Source: JAFKFH01 sp017307375 | GTDB taxonomy: Bacteria > Pseudomonadota > Alphaproteobacteria > Ferrovibrionales > Ferrovibrionaceae | Direction of reading: 5' to 3' | Length of the DNA stretch: 64,000 nt | Assembly: GCA_965229335.1 (NCBI GenBank) | Contig: OZ245874.1 | Location: 3,410,001 to 3,474,000 of the forward strand | Notes under the pieces: model-generated | What the model saw: the letters and a program-made list of their open reading frames with translations, nothing else | The model's database searches: none | Told to the model about the DNA's origin: nothing | Shown: piece by piece, positions 33,473 through 46,449 of the stretch | How the letters are laid out: each line of letters opens with the position of its first letter | How positions within the stretch are numbered: the first letter of the stretch is position 1 | Position numbers and translations under genes: made by a program

Positions 33473-35545
33473 ATGGCCGAACTGCTGCTGGAACTGTTCT
33501 CCGAGGAAATCCCCGCGCGCATGCAGAAGCGGGCGGCCGACGACCTGCTCCGCCTCGTCTCCGAGCGCCTGACGCAGAACGGTCTCGCCTTCACCGCTGC
33601 CGCTGCCTGGTCGACGCCGCGCCGGCTGGGCCTGTCGATCGACGGGCTGCCGACCGCGCAGGCCGACATCCGCGAAGAAAAGAAGGGGCCGCGCGTCGGT
33701 TCGCCCGACAAGGCGATCGAAGGTTTCCTGCGCGGCGCCGGGCTCACCAGCCTCGACCAGTGCGAGAAGCGGTCGGACGGCAAGGCCGAGTTCTGGTTTG
33801 CGGTGATCGAGCGGCGCGGCCGCCCCGCGGCGGAGGTGCTGCCCGGCCTGCTGGCCGAGGCGATCAACGCGCTGCCCTGGCCGAAGTCGATGCGCTCCGG
33901 CTCGTCGTCCTTCCGCTGGGTACGGCCGCTGCATGCCATCGTCTGCCGTTTCGACGGCGCGGTGGTGCCGGTCGAGGTGGGGGGCTTAACGGCCGGTTCG
34001 GAAACCCGCGGTCATCGGTTCCTGTCGCATGGCCCGGTCGTGGTCGGCGACGCCGCCGACTATCGCGCCAAGCTTGCCGCCGCCCATGTCGTGCTGGAGC
34101 GTGACGAGCGCGCCGCGATCATCACCCGCGATGCCCAGGCCGCCTGTGCCCGCGAAGGCGTGCGCTGGGTCGAGGATGCCGGGCTGCTCGACGAGGTCGT
34201 CGGCCTGGTCGAATGGCCGGTCGTGCTGACCGGGCGGATCGACGAAGCCTTCATGTCGGTCCCGCGCGAGGTGCTGACCACGTCGATGCGGACGCATCAG
34301 AAGTATTTCGCCGCCGAGACCGGCGACGGCAACCTTGCGCCGCGCTTCGTCGTTGTCGCGAACATGCTGACCGTCGATGGCGGCGCCCAGGTGATCGCGG
34401 GCAACGAAAAGGTGCTGCGCGCCCGCCTGTCGGACGCCAAGTTCTTCTGGGACGAGGATCGCAAGGCGCGGCTGGAATCCCGCGTCGCGGCGCTCGACGG
34501 CATCGTGTTCCACGCCAAGCTCGGCACGCTGGGCGAAAAGGTGGCGCGGCTGCGCGGGCTGGCGAAGGCGGTCGCCGTGGCGATGGGCGCCGACGGCGAG
34601 GCCGCCGACCGCGCGGCGCTTCTCGCCAAGGCGGATCTGACCACCGGCATGGTCGGCGAATTTCCCGAGTTGCAGGGCATCATGGGCCGCTACTACGCCC
34701 GCCACGACGGCGAAGCCGACGCGGTGGCGGAGGCCGTGGCGCTGCACTATCAACCCCAGGGCGGCACGGCCTGCCCGAAGGCGTCCGAGCATCCGGTTGC
34801 CGTCGCCGTCGGCATCGCCGATCGCCTCGACACCCTGGCCGGTTTCTTCAAGGTCGACGAGAAGCCGACGGGTTCGAAGGATCCGTTCGCGCTGCGCCGG
34901 GCCGCGCTCGGTCTGATTCGCCTGGTGCTCGAGAACGGCCTGCGTCTGTCGCTGCGTCCGCTGCTCGACCTCGCGGTCGCGCAGCATCGGGCGGCGACCG
35001 TCGGCGATCGCGACGTGGTGGCCGAACTGGTCGAATTCATCGCCGATCGGCTGCGCGTCAGCCTGGCCGAGCAGGGGATCCGTCACGACCTGGTGGCGGC
35101 GGTGTTCGCCAAGGGGCTCGACGACGATATCGTCCGGCTGTTTGCCCGGGTCGAGGCGCTGAAGGGCTTCCTGGCCGAAGATGACGGGGCCAACCTCCTG
35201 GTCGCCTATCGCCGCGCCGCCAACATCGTGCGGATCGAGGAAAAGCGCGACGGGACCAGCTTCGAGGGCGCCGTCGATTCCGCGTTGCTGGCCCAGCCGG
35301 AGGAAACCGCGCTGGTCGCGGTGCTGGACGAATTCGGCCACAAGGCTGCCGGAAAGCTCGGCGATGAAGATTTCGTCGGGGCCGGTGCCGAACTCGCCGG
35401 GCTGCGGGGCCCGGTCGATGCCTTCTTTGCCGCCGTCACCGTCAATGCGGACGACGCGGCGTTGCGCGTCAACCGGCTGCGGCTGCTCGCCCGCATCCGG
35501 GCGACGCTCGACCAGCTTGCCGACCTGTCGAAGATCGAGGGATAA
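33473..35545 (+). CDS. glyS: Glycyl-tRNA synthetase beta subunit
   Basis: This 690-residue partner of GlyQ binds tRNA and completes the enzyme. It starts [18 protein letters not shown], the standard N-terminus, and contains SLLTVR-equivalent [18 protein letters not shown], the family's HD-like region (YYARHDGE), and a C-terminal anticodon-binding domain (~560-690). The ATG at 33473 sits two bases after the glyQ stop with GGAGG upstream. Length is normal for the family. ppdK follows after five bases. Confidence 0.95.
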   Translation: MAELLLELFSEEIPARMQKRAADDLLRLVSERLTQNGLAFTAAAAWSTPRRLGLSIDGLPTAQADIREEKKGPRVGSPDKAIEGFLRGAGLTSLDQCEKRSDGKAEFWFAVIERRGRPAAEVLPGLLAEAINALPWPKSMRSGSSSFRWVRPLHAIVCRFDGAVVPVEVGGLTAGSETRGHRFLSHGPVVVGDAADYRAKLAAAHVVLERDERAAIITRDAQAACAREGVRWVEDAGLLDEVVGLVEWPVVLTGRIDEAFMSVPREVLTTSMRTHQKYFAAETGDGNLAPRFVVVANMLTVDGGAQVIAGNEKVLRARLSDAKFFWDEDRKARLESRVAALDGIVFHAKLGTLGEKVARLRGLAKAVAVAMGADGEAADRAALLAKADLTTGMVGEFPELQGIMGRYYARHDGEADAVAEAVALHYQPQGGTACPKASEHPVAVAVGIADRLDTLAGFFKVDEKPTGSKDPFALRRAALGLIRLVLENGLRLSLRPLLDLAVAQHRAATVGDRDVVAELVEFIADRLRVSLAEQGIRHDLVAAVFAKGLDDDIVRLFARVEALKGFLAEDDGANLLVAYRRAANIVRIEEKRDGTSFEGAVDSALLAQPEETALVAVLDEFGHKAAGKLGDEDFVGAGAELAGLRGPVDAFFAAVTVNADDAALRVNRLRLLARIRATLDQLADLSKIEG

Positions 35546-35550
35546 GACAC

Positions 35551-38409
<2,859 letters not shown>

Positions 38410-38431
38410 GACCGTTCTTCAACACCAGAAG

Positions 38432-38460
38432 CCCCGCCGGTCGCCCCGGCGGGGTTTTTC
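38432..38460 (+). terminator. Intrinsic terminator after ppdK
   Basis: CCCCGCCGG (38432-38440) pairs with CCGGCGGGG (38446-38454) around a 5-base loop and TTTTT follows. This is the clearest terminator in the window and ends the glyQ-glyS-ppdK transcript. Confidence 0.85.
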
Positions 38461-38628
38461 TTTGCGCCGTTGGACAACCCGCGAAGATCTGACCGTATCG
38501 TCCCTTTTGACCAGGATCGGGCCGGGCGTTAATCTATTGCCAGGGCCGGCCATATCAAAGAGTCGACTGGGAGGTATTCGTTCAATGGGGGAAGCTTCAC
38601 GCCTCGCGGCATCGTCGTGGGGTCGGGC

Positions 38629-39078
38629 ATGACGCGTTTGCGCAATCCCGGCAATCTGATCGGCGGCCTGCTGCTCATCGCGCTCGCGCTGTTCACGTTC
38701 TGGCAGACCGCCGATCTCGAAATCGGCCGTGCCATGCGGATGGGGCCGGGATATTTCCCGCGGCTCCTCGCCATTCTGATCTGCGCGATGGGCGTGCTGC
38801 TCGTCGCGATCTCGGCCTTCACGCCGGGGCCGAGGCTGGAGCGCTGGAGCTGGGGCAAGCTCGCCCTCGTGCTCGGCGCGATCATCGTCTTCGGCTTCAC
38901 CGTCCGACCGCTCGGCCTGGTCCTGTCCGGCGCGATCCTGATCGTGCTCTCCACCCTGGCGGCACCCGACAGCCGCTGGAAGGAGACGGCGGTCTTTGGC
39001 GTCGGCCTGCTCGCCTTCGTCACCCTGCTGTTCCCGGTGGCGCTCGGCCTGCCGCTCGCCATCTGGCCGAGGTTCTGA
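38629..39078 (+). CDS. Tripartite tricarboxylate transporter small permease (TctB family)
   Basis: This 149-residue inner-membrane protein has four helices, the small permease of a TTT system. MRMGPGYFPRLLAILICAMG is the conserved TctB region. The ATG at 38629 is preceded by GTGGGG; a GTG four codons upstream is possible. It is followed one base later by the large permease gene. TTT systems import citrate-like or other organic anions with a periplasmic binding protein, using an ion gradient. Confidence 0.88.
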   Translation: MTRLRNPGNLIGGLLLIALALFTFWQTADLEIGRAMRMGPGYFPRLLAILICAMGVLLVAISAFTPGPRLERWSWGKLALVLGAIIVFGFTVRPLGLVLSGAILIVLSTLAAPDSRWKETAVFGVGLLAFVTLLFPVALGLPLAIWPRF

Positions 39079-39079
39079 G

Positions 39080-40582
39080 ATGGATATCCTGGCAAATCTC
39101 TGGCTCGGGCTATCGGTCGCGGCCTCGCCCATCAACATCGCGCTTTGCCTGCTCGGCGTGCTCGTCGGCACGCTGATCGGCGTGCTGCCCGGCATCGGCC
39201 CGATCGCGACCATCGCGATGCTGCTGCCGATCACCTTCAACCTCGAACCGGTCGGCGCTCTGATCATGCTGGCGGGCATCTACTACGGCGCCCAGTACGG
39301 CGGTTCGACCACCGCGATCCTGGTCAACATGCCCGGCGAGGCGACGTCAGTCGTCACCACCCTGGATGGCCATCAGATGGCCCGCCAGGGCAGGGCAGGC
39401 GCCGCGCTGGCCATCGCGGCGCTGGGCTCGTTCTTCGCCGGCTGCGTCGCCACCGTGGTCATCGCCGTGCTCGGCCCGATCCTGTCCAAGGTGGCGCAGA
39501 GCTTCGGTCCGGCCGAATACTTCTCGCTGATGGTGGTCGGGCTGATCGCCGCAACGGTGCTGGCCTCGGGCTCGGTGATCAAGGCGATCGCGATGATCCT
39601 GGTCGGGCTGCTGCTCGGCACCGTCGGGTCCGACATCGAGACCGGCGCCCAGCGCCTGACCTTCGATATCGGCGAACTGGCCGACGGCATCAATTTCACC
39701 ACCCTCGCCATCGGTCTGTTTGGCATTGCCGAGATCATCCGCAACCTGGAGCGGCCGGAAGAGCGCGGCGTGCTCGATCGCAAGATCACCGGGCTGATGC
39801 CGACCTGGGCCGACATCAGGCAGTCGTTCCCGGCGGTGCTGCGCGGCACCACGCTCGGCTCGATCCTCGGCATCCTGCCGGGCAACGGCGCTGTGCTGGC
39901 GCCCTATGCCTCCTACACCCTCGAAAAGAAGATCGCCGACGATCCCCGCCGGTTCGGCAAGGGGGCGATCGAGGGGGTGGCGGGGCCGGAATCGGCGAAC
40001 AACGCGGGCGCCCAGACCTCGTTCATCCCGCTGCTGACCCTCGGCATCCCGCCCAACGCGGTGATGGCGCTGATGGTCGGCGCGATGACCATCCACGGCA
40101 TCATTCCCGGCCCGAAGGTGATGGAGTCGAACCCGACGCTGTTCTGGGGCATGATCGCGTCGATGTGGATCGGCAACCTCTTGCTGGTCGTGATCAACCT
40201 GCCGCTGATCGGGCTGTGGGTGCGGCTGCTGAAAGTGCCCTACCGGCTGCTGTTTCCGGCGATCCTGGTGTTCTGCTGCATCGGCGTCTACACGCTGAAC
40301 AACTCGGCCGTCGACGTGGTGCTGGTCGCCGTCTTCGGGTTCGTCGGCTACGGGCTGCTCAAGCTCGGGTTCGAGCCGGCGCCGATGCTGCTCGCCTTCG
40401 TGCTGGGGCCGCTGATGGAAGAGAACCTGCGGCGGGCCTTCCTGATCTCGCGCGGCGACCCGATGGTGTTCGTCCAGCGTCCGATCAGCCTGGGCCTGTT
40501 GCTGGTCGCGCTGGCGTTGCTCGCCGTCGTCGTCCTGCCCGCGGTGCGCAAGAAGCGCGAAGAGGCATTCCAGGAAGACTGA
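39080..40582 (+). CDS. Tripartite tricarboxylate transporter large permease (TctA family)
   Basis: This 500-residue inner-membrane channel with about 12 helices has the family motifs VLPGIGPIATIAMLLP and YYGAQYGGSTTAIL, the repeat GILPGNGAVLAPYASY, and GVAGPESANNAG. ATG at 39080 starts one base after the tctB stop. The adjacent small permease and the binding-protein gene 33 bases downstream complete one transporter. Substrate cannot be read from sequence. Confidence 0.92.
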   Translation: MDILANLWLGLSVAASPINIALCLLGVLVGTLIGVLPGIGPIATIAMLLPITFNLEPVGALIMLAGIYYGAQYGGSTTAILVNMPGEATSVVTTLDGHQMARQGRAGAALAIAALGSFFAGCVATVVIAVLGPILSKVAQSFGPAEYFSLMVVGLIAATVLASGSVIKAIAMILVGLLLGTVGSDIETGAQRLTFDIGELADGINFTTLAIGLFGIAEIIRNLERPEERGVLDRKITGLMPTWADIRQSFPAVLRGTTLGSILGILPGNGAVLAPYASYTLEKKIADDPRRFGKGAIEGVAGPESANNAGAQTSFIPLLTLGIPPNAVMALMVGAMTIHGIIPGPKVMESNPTLFWGMIASMWIGNLLLVVINLPLIGLWVRLLKVPYRLLFPAILVFCCIGVYTLNNSAVDVVLVAVFGFVGYGLLKLGFEPAPMLLAFVLGPLMEENLRRAFLISRGDPMVFVQRPISLGLLLVALALLAVVVLPAVRKKREEAFQED

Positions 40583-40615
40583 CCGGCTCAATCGATTTCA
40601 TGGGAGGAGATATCA

Positions 40616-41596
40616 ATGCGCCTTAACACCGTTGCCGCAGCGTTCGGCCTGATCGGGCTGGTCGCCACCGCCGGGGCCGCCCAGGCCCAGGACTATCCGA
40701 CGCGGCCGATCACCATGGTGGTGCCGTTTGCCGCCGGCGGTCCGACCGATACGGTCGCTCGCCTGATCGGCCAGTCGATGAGCAAGACGCTCGGCCAGCA
40801 GGTCGTGATCGAGAATGTCGGCGGTGCCGGCGGCACGCTGGGTGCTGCCCGTGTCGCCAAGGCCGATGCCGACGGCTACACCGTGCTGCTGCATCACATC
40901 GGCATGGCCACCGCCGCCACGCTCTACCGCAAGCTGCCCTACAAGCTGCCGGACGATTTCGCCGGTGTCGGCCTGGTCACCGACGTGCCGATGACGATCG
41001 TGGCCAAGAAGGACTTCCCGGCCAAGGATCTCAAGGAACTGATCACCTATGTCCGCGCCAACAAGGACAAGGTGACGCTGGCGAATGCCGGCGTCGGCTC
41101 GGCCTCGCATCTCTGCGGCATGCTGTTCATGTCGGGCATCGAAGTCTCGCTGACCACCGTGCCCTACAAGGGCACGGGCCCGGCGATGAACGACCTTGCC
41201 GGGGGCCAGGTCGACCTGATGTGCGACCAGACCACCAACACCACCGGCCAGATCAAGGGCGGCTCGATCAAGGTCTATGCGGTCACCTCGAAGACCCGCG
41301 TCCCCTCGCTGCCCGACGTCCCGACCACGACCGAGGCCGGGGCGCCCAACGTGCAGGTCGGCATCTGGCACGGCGTCTACGTGCCGAAGAACACGCCGGC
41401 ACCGGTGGTCGCCAAGCTCGAGGGTGCCTTGCAGGCCGCGCTGAAGGACGAAACCATCAAGGCCCGCTTCGCCGATCTCGGTACCGAGCCGGAGCCGATG
41501 GACCGTGCCACCCCGGCCGCCCTCAATGCCTATCTGAAGGCCGAGATCGACCGCTGGGCCCCGGTCATCAAGGCGGCCGGCGTCTACGCCGACTGA
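40616..41596 (+). CDS. Tripartite tricarboxylate transporter binding protein (TctC/Bug family)
   Basis: This 326-residue periplasmic Bug-type receptor has a signal peptide (LNTVAAAFGLIGLVATAGAA, cleavage near AQAQ) and the mature start DYPTRPITMVVPFAAGGPTD, which is the Bug signature. GGGAGGAG lies before the ATG. Together with the two preceding permease genes it forms a complete TTT system, in the order small permease-large permease-receptor. An intrinsic terminator ends the unit. Confidence 0.92.
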   Translation: MRLNTVAAAFGLIGLVATAGAAQAQDYPTRPITMVVPFAAGGPTDTVARLIGQSMSKTLGQQVVIENVGGAGGTLGAARVAKADADGYTVLLHHIGMATAATLYRKLPYKLPDDFAGVGLVTDVPMTIVAKKDFPAKDLKELITYVRANKDKVTLANAGVGSASHLCGMLFMSGIEVSLTTVPYKGTGPAMNDLAGGQVDLMCDQTTNTTGQIKGGSIKVYAVTSKTRVPSLPDVPTTTEAGAPNVQVGIWHGVYVPKNTPAPVVAKLEGALQAALKDETIKARFADLGTEPEPMDRATPAALNAYLKAEIDRWAPVIKAAGVYAD

Positions 41597-41608
41597 TTTA
41601 GCCATGGC

Positions 41609-41645
41609 GGGCGGCACCCGATCCCGGGTGCCGCCCTTTTCTTTT
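41609..41645 (+). terminator. Intrinsic terminator after the TTT operon
   Basis: GGGCGGCACCCG (41609-41620) pairs perfectly with CGGGTGCCGCCC (41625-41636) over a 4-base loop, followed by TTTTCTTTT. Confidence 0.85.
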
Positions 41646-41726
41646 GCCGTGCGTGATTGCTGTCAATGAAGGTAAGTGAATAGCGTGTAGCCTTGTCCCG
41701 TCATTCCACGAGGACGGAGACCGGCC

Positions 41727-42902
41727 ATGGTCGCGATCACGGCACCGACGAAACGGCAACTCGACGATCTGATTCAGCCCTATCTGGAGAACCAGCCGAC
41801 CGGACTGGCCTTCGCCATCGGTTATGCCAGCCCCCAGATCGCGGGCGGCGGCGGCATCCATCTCAGCGGCAATCTGGTCGACCAGTTTCAGCAGCCGATG
41901 GCGCTCGGCCACGACACGCTGTTCGAGATCGCGTCGGTCTCGAAGACCTTCACGGCGACCCTCTACGCCTATCTGCTGGGCAGCTACGGCAATCCGAACC
42001 CGACCCTCGGCGATTTCTTCGCCGATGCCCGCCGTCATCGCATCGGCAGCCAGTTCTACGGCATCGGCATCGCCGAGCTGCTCAACTATACCTCCGGCCT
42101 GCCGGCCGACAATGATGTGGCCTTCGGCCCGCCGCACTGGCCGCAGCCCTATACGGTACCGGGGATGTGCGGTTTCCTCGACATGACGACCTATCAGCCG
42201 ACGGGCACGGGCACCGCCTACAGCTATTCCAATCTTGGCTTCGCCCTTGCCGCAGCCGTCGCCCAGCGCATGGCGGGCCAGGAGGACGCGTCGTTTGTCG
42301 AGCTGATGCACAAATGCGTCTTCAAGCCCCTCGGCATGACCGAAACCACCTATTTCGGCCGTACCGACATCGCGCGGCTGCCGCTCGGCTACACCTATTC
42401 CAGCCAGACCGCCTATGCACCTGCCCGCCCGGGCTGGCCCGGGTTTCCGGCTTACAACGGCGCCGGCGGCGTCGTTTCCACCCCGGCCGACATGCAGACC
42501 TGGCTGCGCTACAACATGGGGATCGCCCAGAACGGCTCGCTGACCCCGCTGCTGCCGGCGCTGCAGTTGCCGACGACGACGGTGACGACCAAACACGGCG
42601 CCCAGCTCGGTCTCGGCTGGTTCCTGTCGCCCGCCGACGCCGCGTCGCCGGTGGTGTGGAAGGATGGCGAGATCGCCGGCTGCAACAGCTATGTGCTGTT
42701 CCTGCAGTCGGACGCGCCGGGCAGCGTCGCGTCCGAAGCCGGCGTCTTCGTGCTGACCAATGCTTCCGGGCTGAAGACCGACAAGGGCGTCGAAATAGTC
42801 GCGGCGCTGGCCCAGGACGTCCTGGCGCTGATGCAGGGCCAGGACGTCGGGACCGAAGGGCCAGTCTGGCAGCGGCTGGTCGGCCGGCTGCCAGATCTGT
42901 GA
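41727..42902 (+). CDS. Serine beta-lactamase-fold hydrolase (class C/AmpH-like)
   Basis: This 391-residue protein has the beta-lactamase/penicillin-binding fold: Ser70-Val-Ser-Lys73 (the SxxK nucleophile), Tyr167-Ser-Asn (YxN) and a late KTG-like position that is unclear. Members hydrolyse esters, amides or D-amino-acid peptides. There is no signal peptide or membrane helix, so the enzyme is probably cytoplasmic, which argues against antibiotic defence and for an esterase or peptidase role. No operon partner is seen: the Mrp gene downstream points the other way. Confidence 0.78.
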   Translation: MVAITAPTKRQLDDLIQPYLENQPTGLAFAIGYASPQIAGGGGIHLSGNLVDQFQQPMALGHDTLFEIASVSKTFTATLYAYLLGSYGNPNPTLGDFFADARRHRIGSQFYGIGIAELLNYTSGLPADNDVAFGPPHWPQPYTVPGMCGFLDMTTYQPTGTGTAYSYSNLGFALAAAVAQRMAGQEDASFVELMHKCVFKPLGMTETTYFGRTDIARLPLGYTYSSQTAYAPARPGWPGFPAYNGAGGVVSTPADMQTWLRYNMGIAQNGSLTPLLPALQLPTTTVTTKHGAQLGLGWFLSPADAASPVVWKDGEIAGCNSYVLFLQSDAPGSVASEAGVFVLTNASGLKTDKGVEIVAALAQDVLALMQGQDVGTEGPVWQRLVGRLPDL

Positions 42903-42905
42903 AGC

Positions 42906-44060
42906 TCAGTCGATGACGATGCGCGGGCCCTGGCGGACGCCACGGCCCGCGTCGATCTTGGCGCGCACCGTCTCGGCGATCGCGCGGTAGGCCTGAGCAT
43001 GGGCACCGTCGGGCTGGGAAGCCACGATCGGGGCGCCGCCGTCGGAGGTTTCGCGGATCGCGATGTCGAGCGGCACTTCGCCGAGGAAGTCGCAGCCCAG
43101 TTCCTCGGCCGTGCGGCGGGCGCCGCCATGGGCGAAGATTTCCGACCGGTGGCCGCAATTCGGGCAGCAGAAATAGCTCATGTTCTCGACGATGCCGAAG
43201 ACCGGCACGTCGACCTTGCGGAACATGTTCAACCCCTTGCGGGCGTCGAGCAGCGCAATGTCCTGCGGGGTCGAGACGATTACCGCGCCGGCCAGCGGCA
43301 CGCGCTGGGCCATGGTGAGCTGGGCATCGCCGGTACCCGGCGGCAGGTCGACGACGAGGACGTCGAGCGTGCCCCACTCGACCTCGCGCAGCATCTGGTC
43401 GAGCGCCGAGACGACCATGGGGCCGCGCCAGATCATCGGCGTATCCTCAGGCACCAGGAACCCCATCGACATGCAGGGCAGGCCCCAGCCGACCATCGGC
43501 TTGAGCTTCTTGCCATCGGTCGTCTCCGGCCGGCCGGAGAGCCCGAGCAGCCGCGGCACCGACGGTCCGTAGATGTCGGCATCGAGCAGCCCGACCTTGA
43601 GGCCCAGCGCCTTCAGCCCCAGCGCCAGGTTGACGGCGGTGGTCGACTTGCCGACCCCGCCCTTGCCGGAAGCGACGGCGATGATCGAGGCGATGCCCGG
43701 CACCCCGGGCTTCTGGCCGACGGTCGGCTGGCCGGCGGGACGCGGTGCATGCTGATGGCCGGCGTGGCCATGGTCGTGGCCGCCGCGCGGCGCCTGGCGG
43801 CTGCCGGCCGGCGCCTCGGCGGTCAGGATGGCCGAAACCGAGGTCACGCCGGGCAGGCGGGCGACCGCCTCCTCGCAGGCGCGCCGCAACGGTTCGCCCT
43901 GCTGGCCGACCGCGGCGGGGACCTCGACGACGAAGCCGACGTTCGAGCCCTTGACCACCAGGCCGGAAATCATTCCGGCTGAAATCACGTCCTGGCCGGT
44001 GCGCGGATCCGTGACGCGGGAAAGCGCGCTGCGGATCGTCTCGGCGGAAACCTCAGCCAT
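42906..44060 (-). CDS. Mrp/ApbC-family iron-sulfur carrier ATPase
   Basis: This 384-residue P-loop scaffold or carrier delivers Fe-S clusters to apoproteins. An N-terminal DUF59/MIP18-like domain (about 1-90) is followed by a Gly/His-rich linker (RGGHDHGHAGHQHA). The ATPase domain begins with the deviant Walker A SGKGGVGKSTTAVN, and the cluster-binding CPNC lies in SYFCCPNCGHRSE. The His-rich linker is longer than typical and may bind metal. It is divergent from hflK. Confidence 0.9.
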   Translation of the reverse strand: MAEVSAETIRSALSRVTDPRTGQDVISAGMISGLVVKGSNVGFVVEVPAAVGQQGEPLRRACEEAVARLPGVTSVSAILTAEAPAGSRQAPRGGHDHGHAGHQHAPRPAGQPTVGQKPGVPGIASIIAVASGKGGVGKSTTAVNLALGLKALGLKVGLLDADIYGPSVPRLLGLSGRPETTDGKKLKPMVGWGLPCMSMGFLVPEDTPMIWRGPMVVSALDQMLREVEWGTLDVLVVDLPPGTGDAQLTMAQRVPLAGAVIVSTPQDIALLDARKGLNMFRKVDVPVFGIVENMSYFCCPNCGHRSEIFAHGGARRTAEELGCDFLGEVPLDIAIRETSDGGAPIVASQPDGAHAQAYRAIAETVRAKIDAGRGVRQGPRIVID

Positions 44061-44306
44061 CCCTGAAAACTCCTGCTGTCCTGCGAAGCGATATAGGGGT
44101 TAAATCCGGGAGCGTTCAACTGTCGTTTTCCAGCCCTTGGGCGGGTGCTGGAACAAAACTGCAACCTGATCTTTAATCCCTCTTCCTGCATCAATTATTT
44201 TTTTGATTTAACTATTCGCTAGGGACGAGACGCCCCAGTTACAAGGGGTTATCAAATGGTTCCCGAGCGGTTATAAGCACCCGCGGCTTTCGTGGAGGTA
44301 TTTTTC
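44061..44306. other. Divergent promoter region between mrp and hflK
   Basis: An AT-rich core (about 44160-44215, with a run of seven T) separates two outward-facing genes and should hold both promoters. I see no strong palindrome and no small gene. Confidence 0.4.
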
Positions 44307-45467
44307 ATGCCCTGGAGCAATCAAGGCGGCGGCGGACCCTGGGGACAGGGTGGCGGCAGCGGCGGTGGCAATCGCGGCCCCTGGGGGCAGGGCCCGCGCG
44401 GCCCCGGCGGCGGCGGCCAGCCGCCCGACCTGGAGGAAATGCTGCGCCGTGGCCAGGACCGCATGCGCGGCATGTTGCCGCAGGGATCGCTCGGCGGCAA
44501 AGGGCTGATCGCGCTGATCGTCATCGGCCTCGTGGCCTGGGCAGCGTCCGGGTTCTATCGTGTGGCCCCGGACGAGCAGGGCGTGGTGCTGCGCTTCGGC
44601 GCCTTTACCGGTACGACCCAGCCCGGCTTGAACTATCACCTGCCCTGGCCGATCGAGACCGCGCTGACGCCCAAGGTGACGCGCGTCAATCGTGAGGAAG
44701 TCGGTTTCCGCTCGGGCATCGACGGGGCGTCGCGCGGCTCGTCGCTGCGCCAGGTGCCGCAGGAAAGCCTGATGCTGACCGGCGGCGAGAACATCGTCGA
44801 CATCGACTTCGTCGTGTTCTGGCAGATCCGCGACGCCGGCGAATACCTGTTCAACATCGAGAACCCGCCGTCGACGATCAAGGCCGTGGCCGAGAGCGCG
44901 ATGCGCGAGGTGATCGGCAAGAACCAGATCCAGCGCATCCTGACCGAGGGCCGCCAGCCGATCGAGCAGGCTACCCAGCAGCTGATGCAGCAGGTGCTGG
45001 ACGGCTACAAGGCCGGCGTGCTGATCACCCAGGTCAACCTGCAGCGGGTCGACCCGCCGTCGCAGGTCATCGACGCCTTCCGCGACGTGCAGGCGGCTCA
45101 GGCCGACCGCGAGCGGGCGCAGAACGAGGCCGAGGCCTATCGCAACGACGTGATCCCGCGCGCCCGTGGCGAGGCGCAGCGCGCCATCCAGCAGGCCGAG
45201 GCCTACAAGCAGGAGGTCATCGCCAACGCCCAGGGTGACGCCGCCCGCTTCACCTCGGTCTACAACGAGTACAAGGCTGCGAAGGACGTGACCGCCAAGC
45301 GCATGTATCTGGAAACCATGGAGCACATCCTGCGCGGCATGAACAAGGTGATCGTCTCGAACGGCACCTCGGCCGCGGGTGCCGGCGGCACGGCCGGCGG
45401 GGGCGGGGTGGTGCCCTATCTGCCGCTGCCCCAGCTGCAGGCCAATCCGAACCGGGGGACCAAGTGA
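44307..45467 (+). CDS. hflK: FtsH-protease modulator HflK
   Basis: This 386-residue inner-membrane SPFH/prohibitin protein forms the large HflKC cage around the FtsH protease. It begins with a Gly/Trp/Gln-rich cytoplasmic segment (NQGGGGPWGQ), then one membrane helix (about residues 70-90) and the SPFH domain (VAPDEQGVVLRFG, NYHLPWPIE) and a helical region with AQADRERAQNEAEAYRN. GGAGG (44294-44298) precedes the ATG at 44307. hflC overlaps its stop codon. Confidence 0.93.
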   Translation: MPWSNQGGGGPWGQGGGSGGGNRGPWGQGPRGPGGGGQPPDLEEMLRRGQDRMRGMLPQGSLGGKGLIALIVIGLVAWAASGFYRVAPDEQGVVLRFGAFTGTTQPGLNYHLPWPIETALTPKVTRVNREEVGFRSGIDGASRGSSLRQVPQESLMLTGGENIVDIDFVVFWQIRDAGEYLFNIENPPSTIKAVAESAMREVIGKNQIQRILTEGRQPIEQATQQLMQQVLDGYKAGVLITQVNLQRVDPPSQVIDAFRDVQAAQADRERAQNEAEAYRNDVIPRARGEAQRAIQQAEAYKQEVIANAQGDAARFTSVYNEYKAAKDVTAKRMYLETMEHILRGMNKVIVSNGTSAAGAGGTAGGGGVVPYLPLPQLQANPNRGTK

Positions 45468-46345
45468 TGAACCGCGGGATCCTGATCGTCGTCGGCCTGA
45501 TCGTCCTGGGCCTGTTCGTCCTGTTCGGCTCGGTCTTCACCGTCAACCAGACCCAGCAGGCCCTTGTGCTGCAGCTGGGTGAGCCGGTGCGGATGATTCG
45601 CGAGCCCGGGCTTAAGTTCAAGCTGCCGTTCATCCAGAACGTCACCTACTTCGACAAGCGCATCCTTTCGCTCGACGCGCCGCCCGAGGAAATCATCGCC
45701 GCCGACCAGCGCCGGCTGGTGGTCGATTCGTTCGCGCGCTTCCGTATCGTCGACGTGCTGAAGTTCTTCCAGACCCTGGGCAACGAGACGGTCGCCCGCT
45801 CGCGGCTGGCCTCGCAGCTGAACTCGGCCCTGCGCCGGGTGCTGGGCAGCCAGGACTCGATCGCGGTGATCTCGGGCGAGCGCGCCCAGCTGATGACCGA
45901 GATCGCCAGGATCGTGAACGTCGAGGCCGCACGCTTTGGCATCGAGATCATCGATGTCCGCATCAAGCGCGCCGACTATCCCGACACGATCAGCCAGGCG
46001 ATCTTCCGCCGGATGCAGACCGAGCGCGAGCGTGAGGCCAAGGAAATCCGGGCGCAGGGCTTCGAACTGTCCGAGCGTATCCGCGCCGATGCCGACCGCC
46101 AGCGGACCATCCTGATCGCCGAGGCGCGCCGCCAGTCGGAAACCCTGCGCGGCGAAGGCGACGGCACGCGGACGAAGATCTTCGCCGACGCGGCGAACCT
46201 CGACCCCGAGTTCTTCGCCTTCTATCGCTCGCTACAGGCCTACAGCCACGCCCTCCAGACCAACGACACCACCATGCTGTTGTCGCCGGACATGGAGTTC
46301 TTCCGCTACATGACGACCATGCCCGGGTCCGCCCAGGCCAAGTAG
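45467..46345 (+). CDS. hflC: FtsH-protease modulator HflC
   Basis: This 292-residue partner of HflK begins MNRGILIVVGLIVLGLFVLF, a membrane helix, then has the SPFH domain (PGLKFKLPFIQNVTYFDKRI) and the coiled region EREREAKEIRAQGFE. The ATG sits within the TGATG junction with hflK; a GTG three bases earlier is also possible. A perfect hairpin with a GCAA loop lies 23 bases after the stop. Confidence 0.93.
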   Translation: MNRGILIVVGLIVLGLFVLFGSVFTVNQTQQALVLQLGEPVRMIREPGLKFKLPFIQNVTYFDKRILSLDAPPEEIIAADQRRLVVDSFARFRIVDVLKFFQTLGNETVARSRLASQLNSALRRVLGSQDSIAVISGERAQLMTEIARIVNVEAARFGIEIIDVRIKRADYPDTISQAIFRRMQTEREREAKEIRAQGFELSERIRADADRQRTILIAEARRQSETLRGEGDGTRTKIFADAANLDPEFFAFYRSLQAYSHALQTNDTTMLLSPDMEFFRYMTTMPGSAQAK

Positions 46346-46367
46346 ATAAGACGACGGCACCCACGGC

Positions 46368-46393
46368 ACGGCGAGACAGCAATGTCTCGCCGT
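46368..46393 (+). terminator. GNRA-capped hairpin after hflC
   Basis: ACGGCGAGACA (46368-46378) pairs perfectly with TGTCTCGCCGT (46383-46393) around the tetraloop GCAA. No U-run follows, so it may stabilise the transcript end or need a factor to terminate. Confidence 0.45.
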
Positions 46394-46449
46394 TGTCATG
46401 TTCAGCCGTTATGGGAGAGGCGCCAGCAGTCCTGCCGATCGGATAGCCG

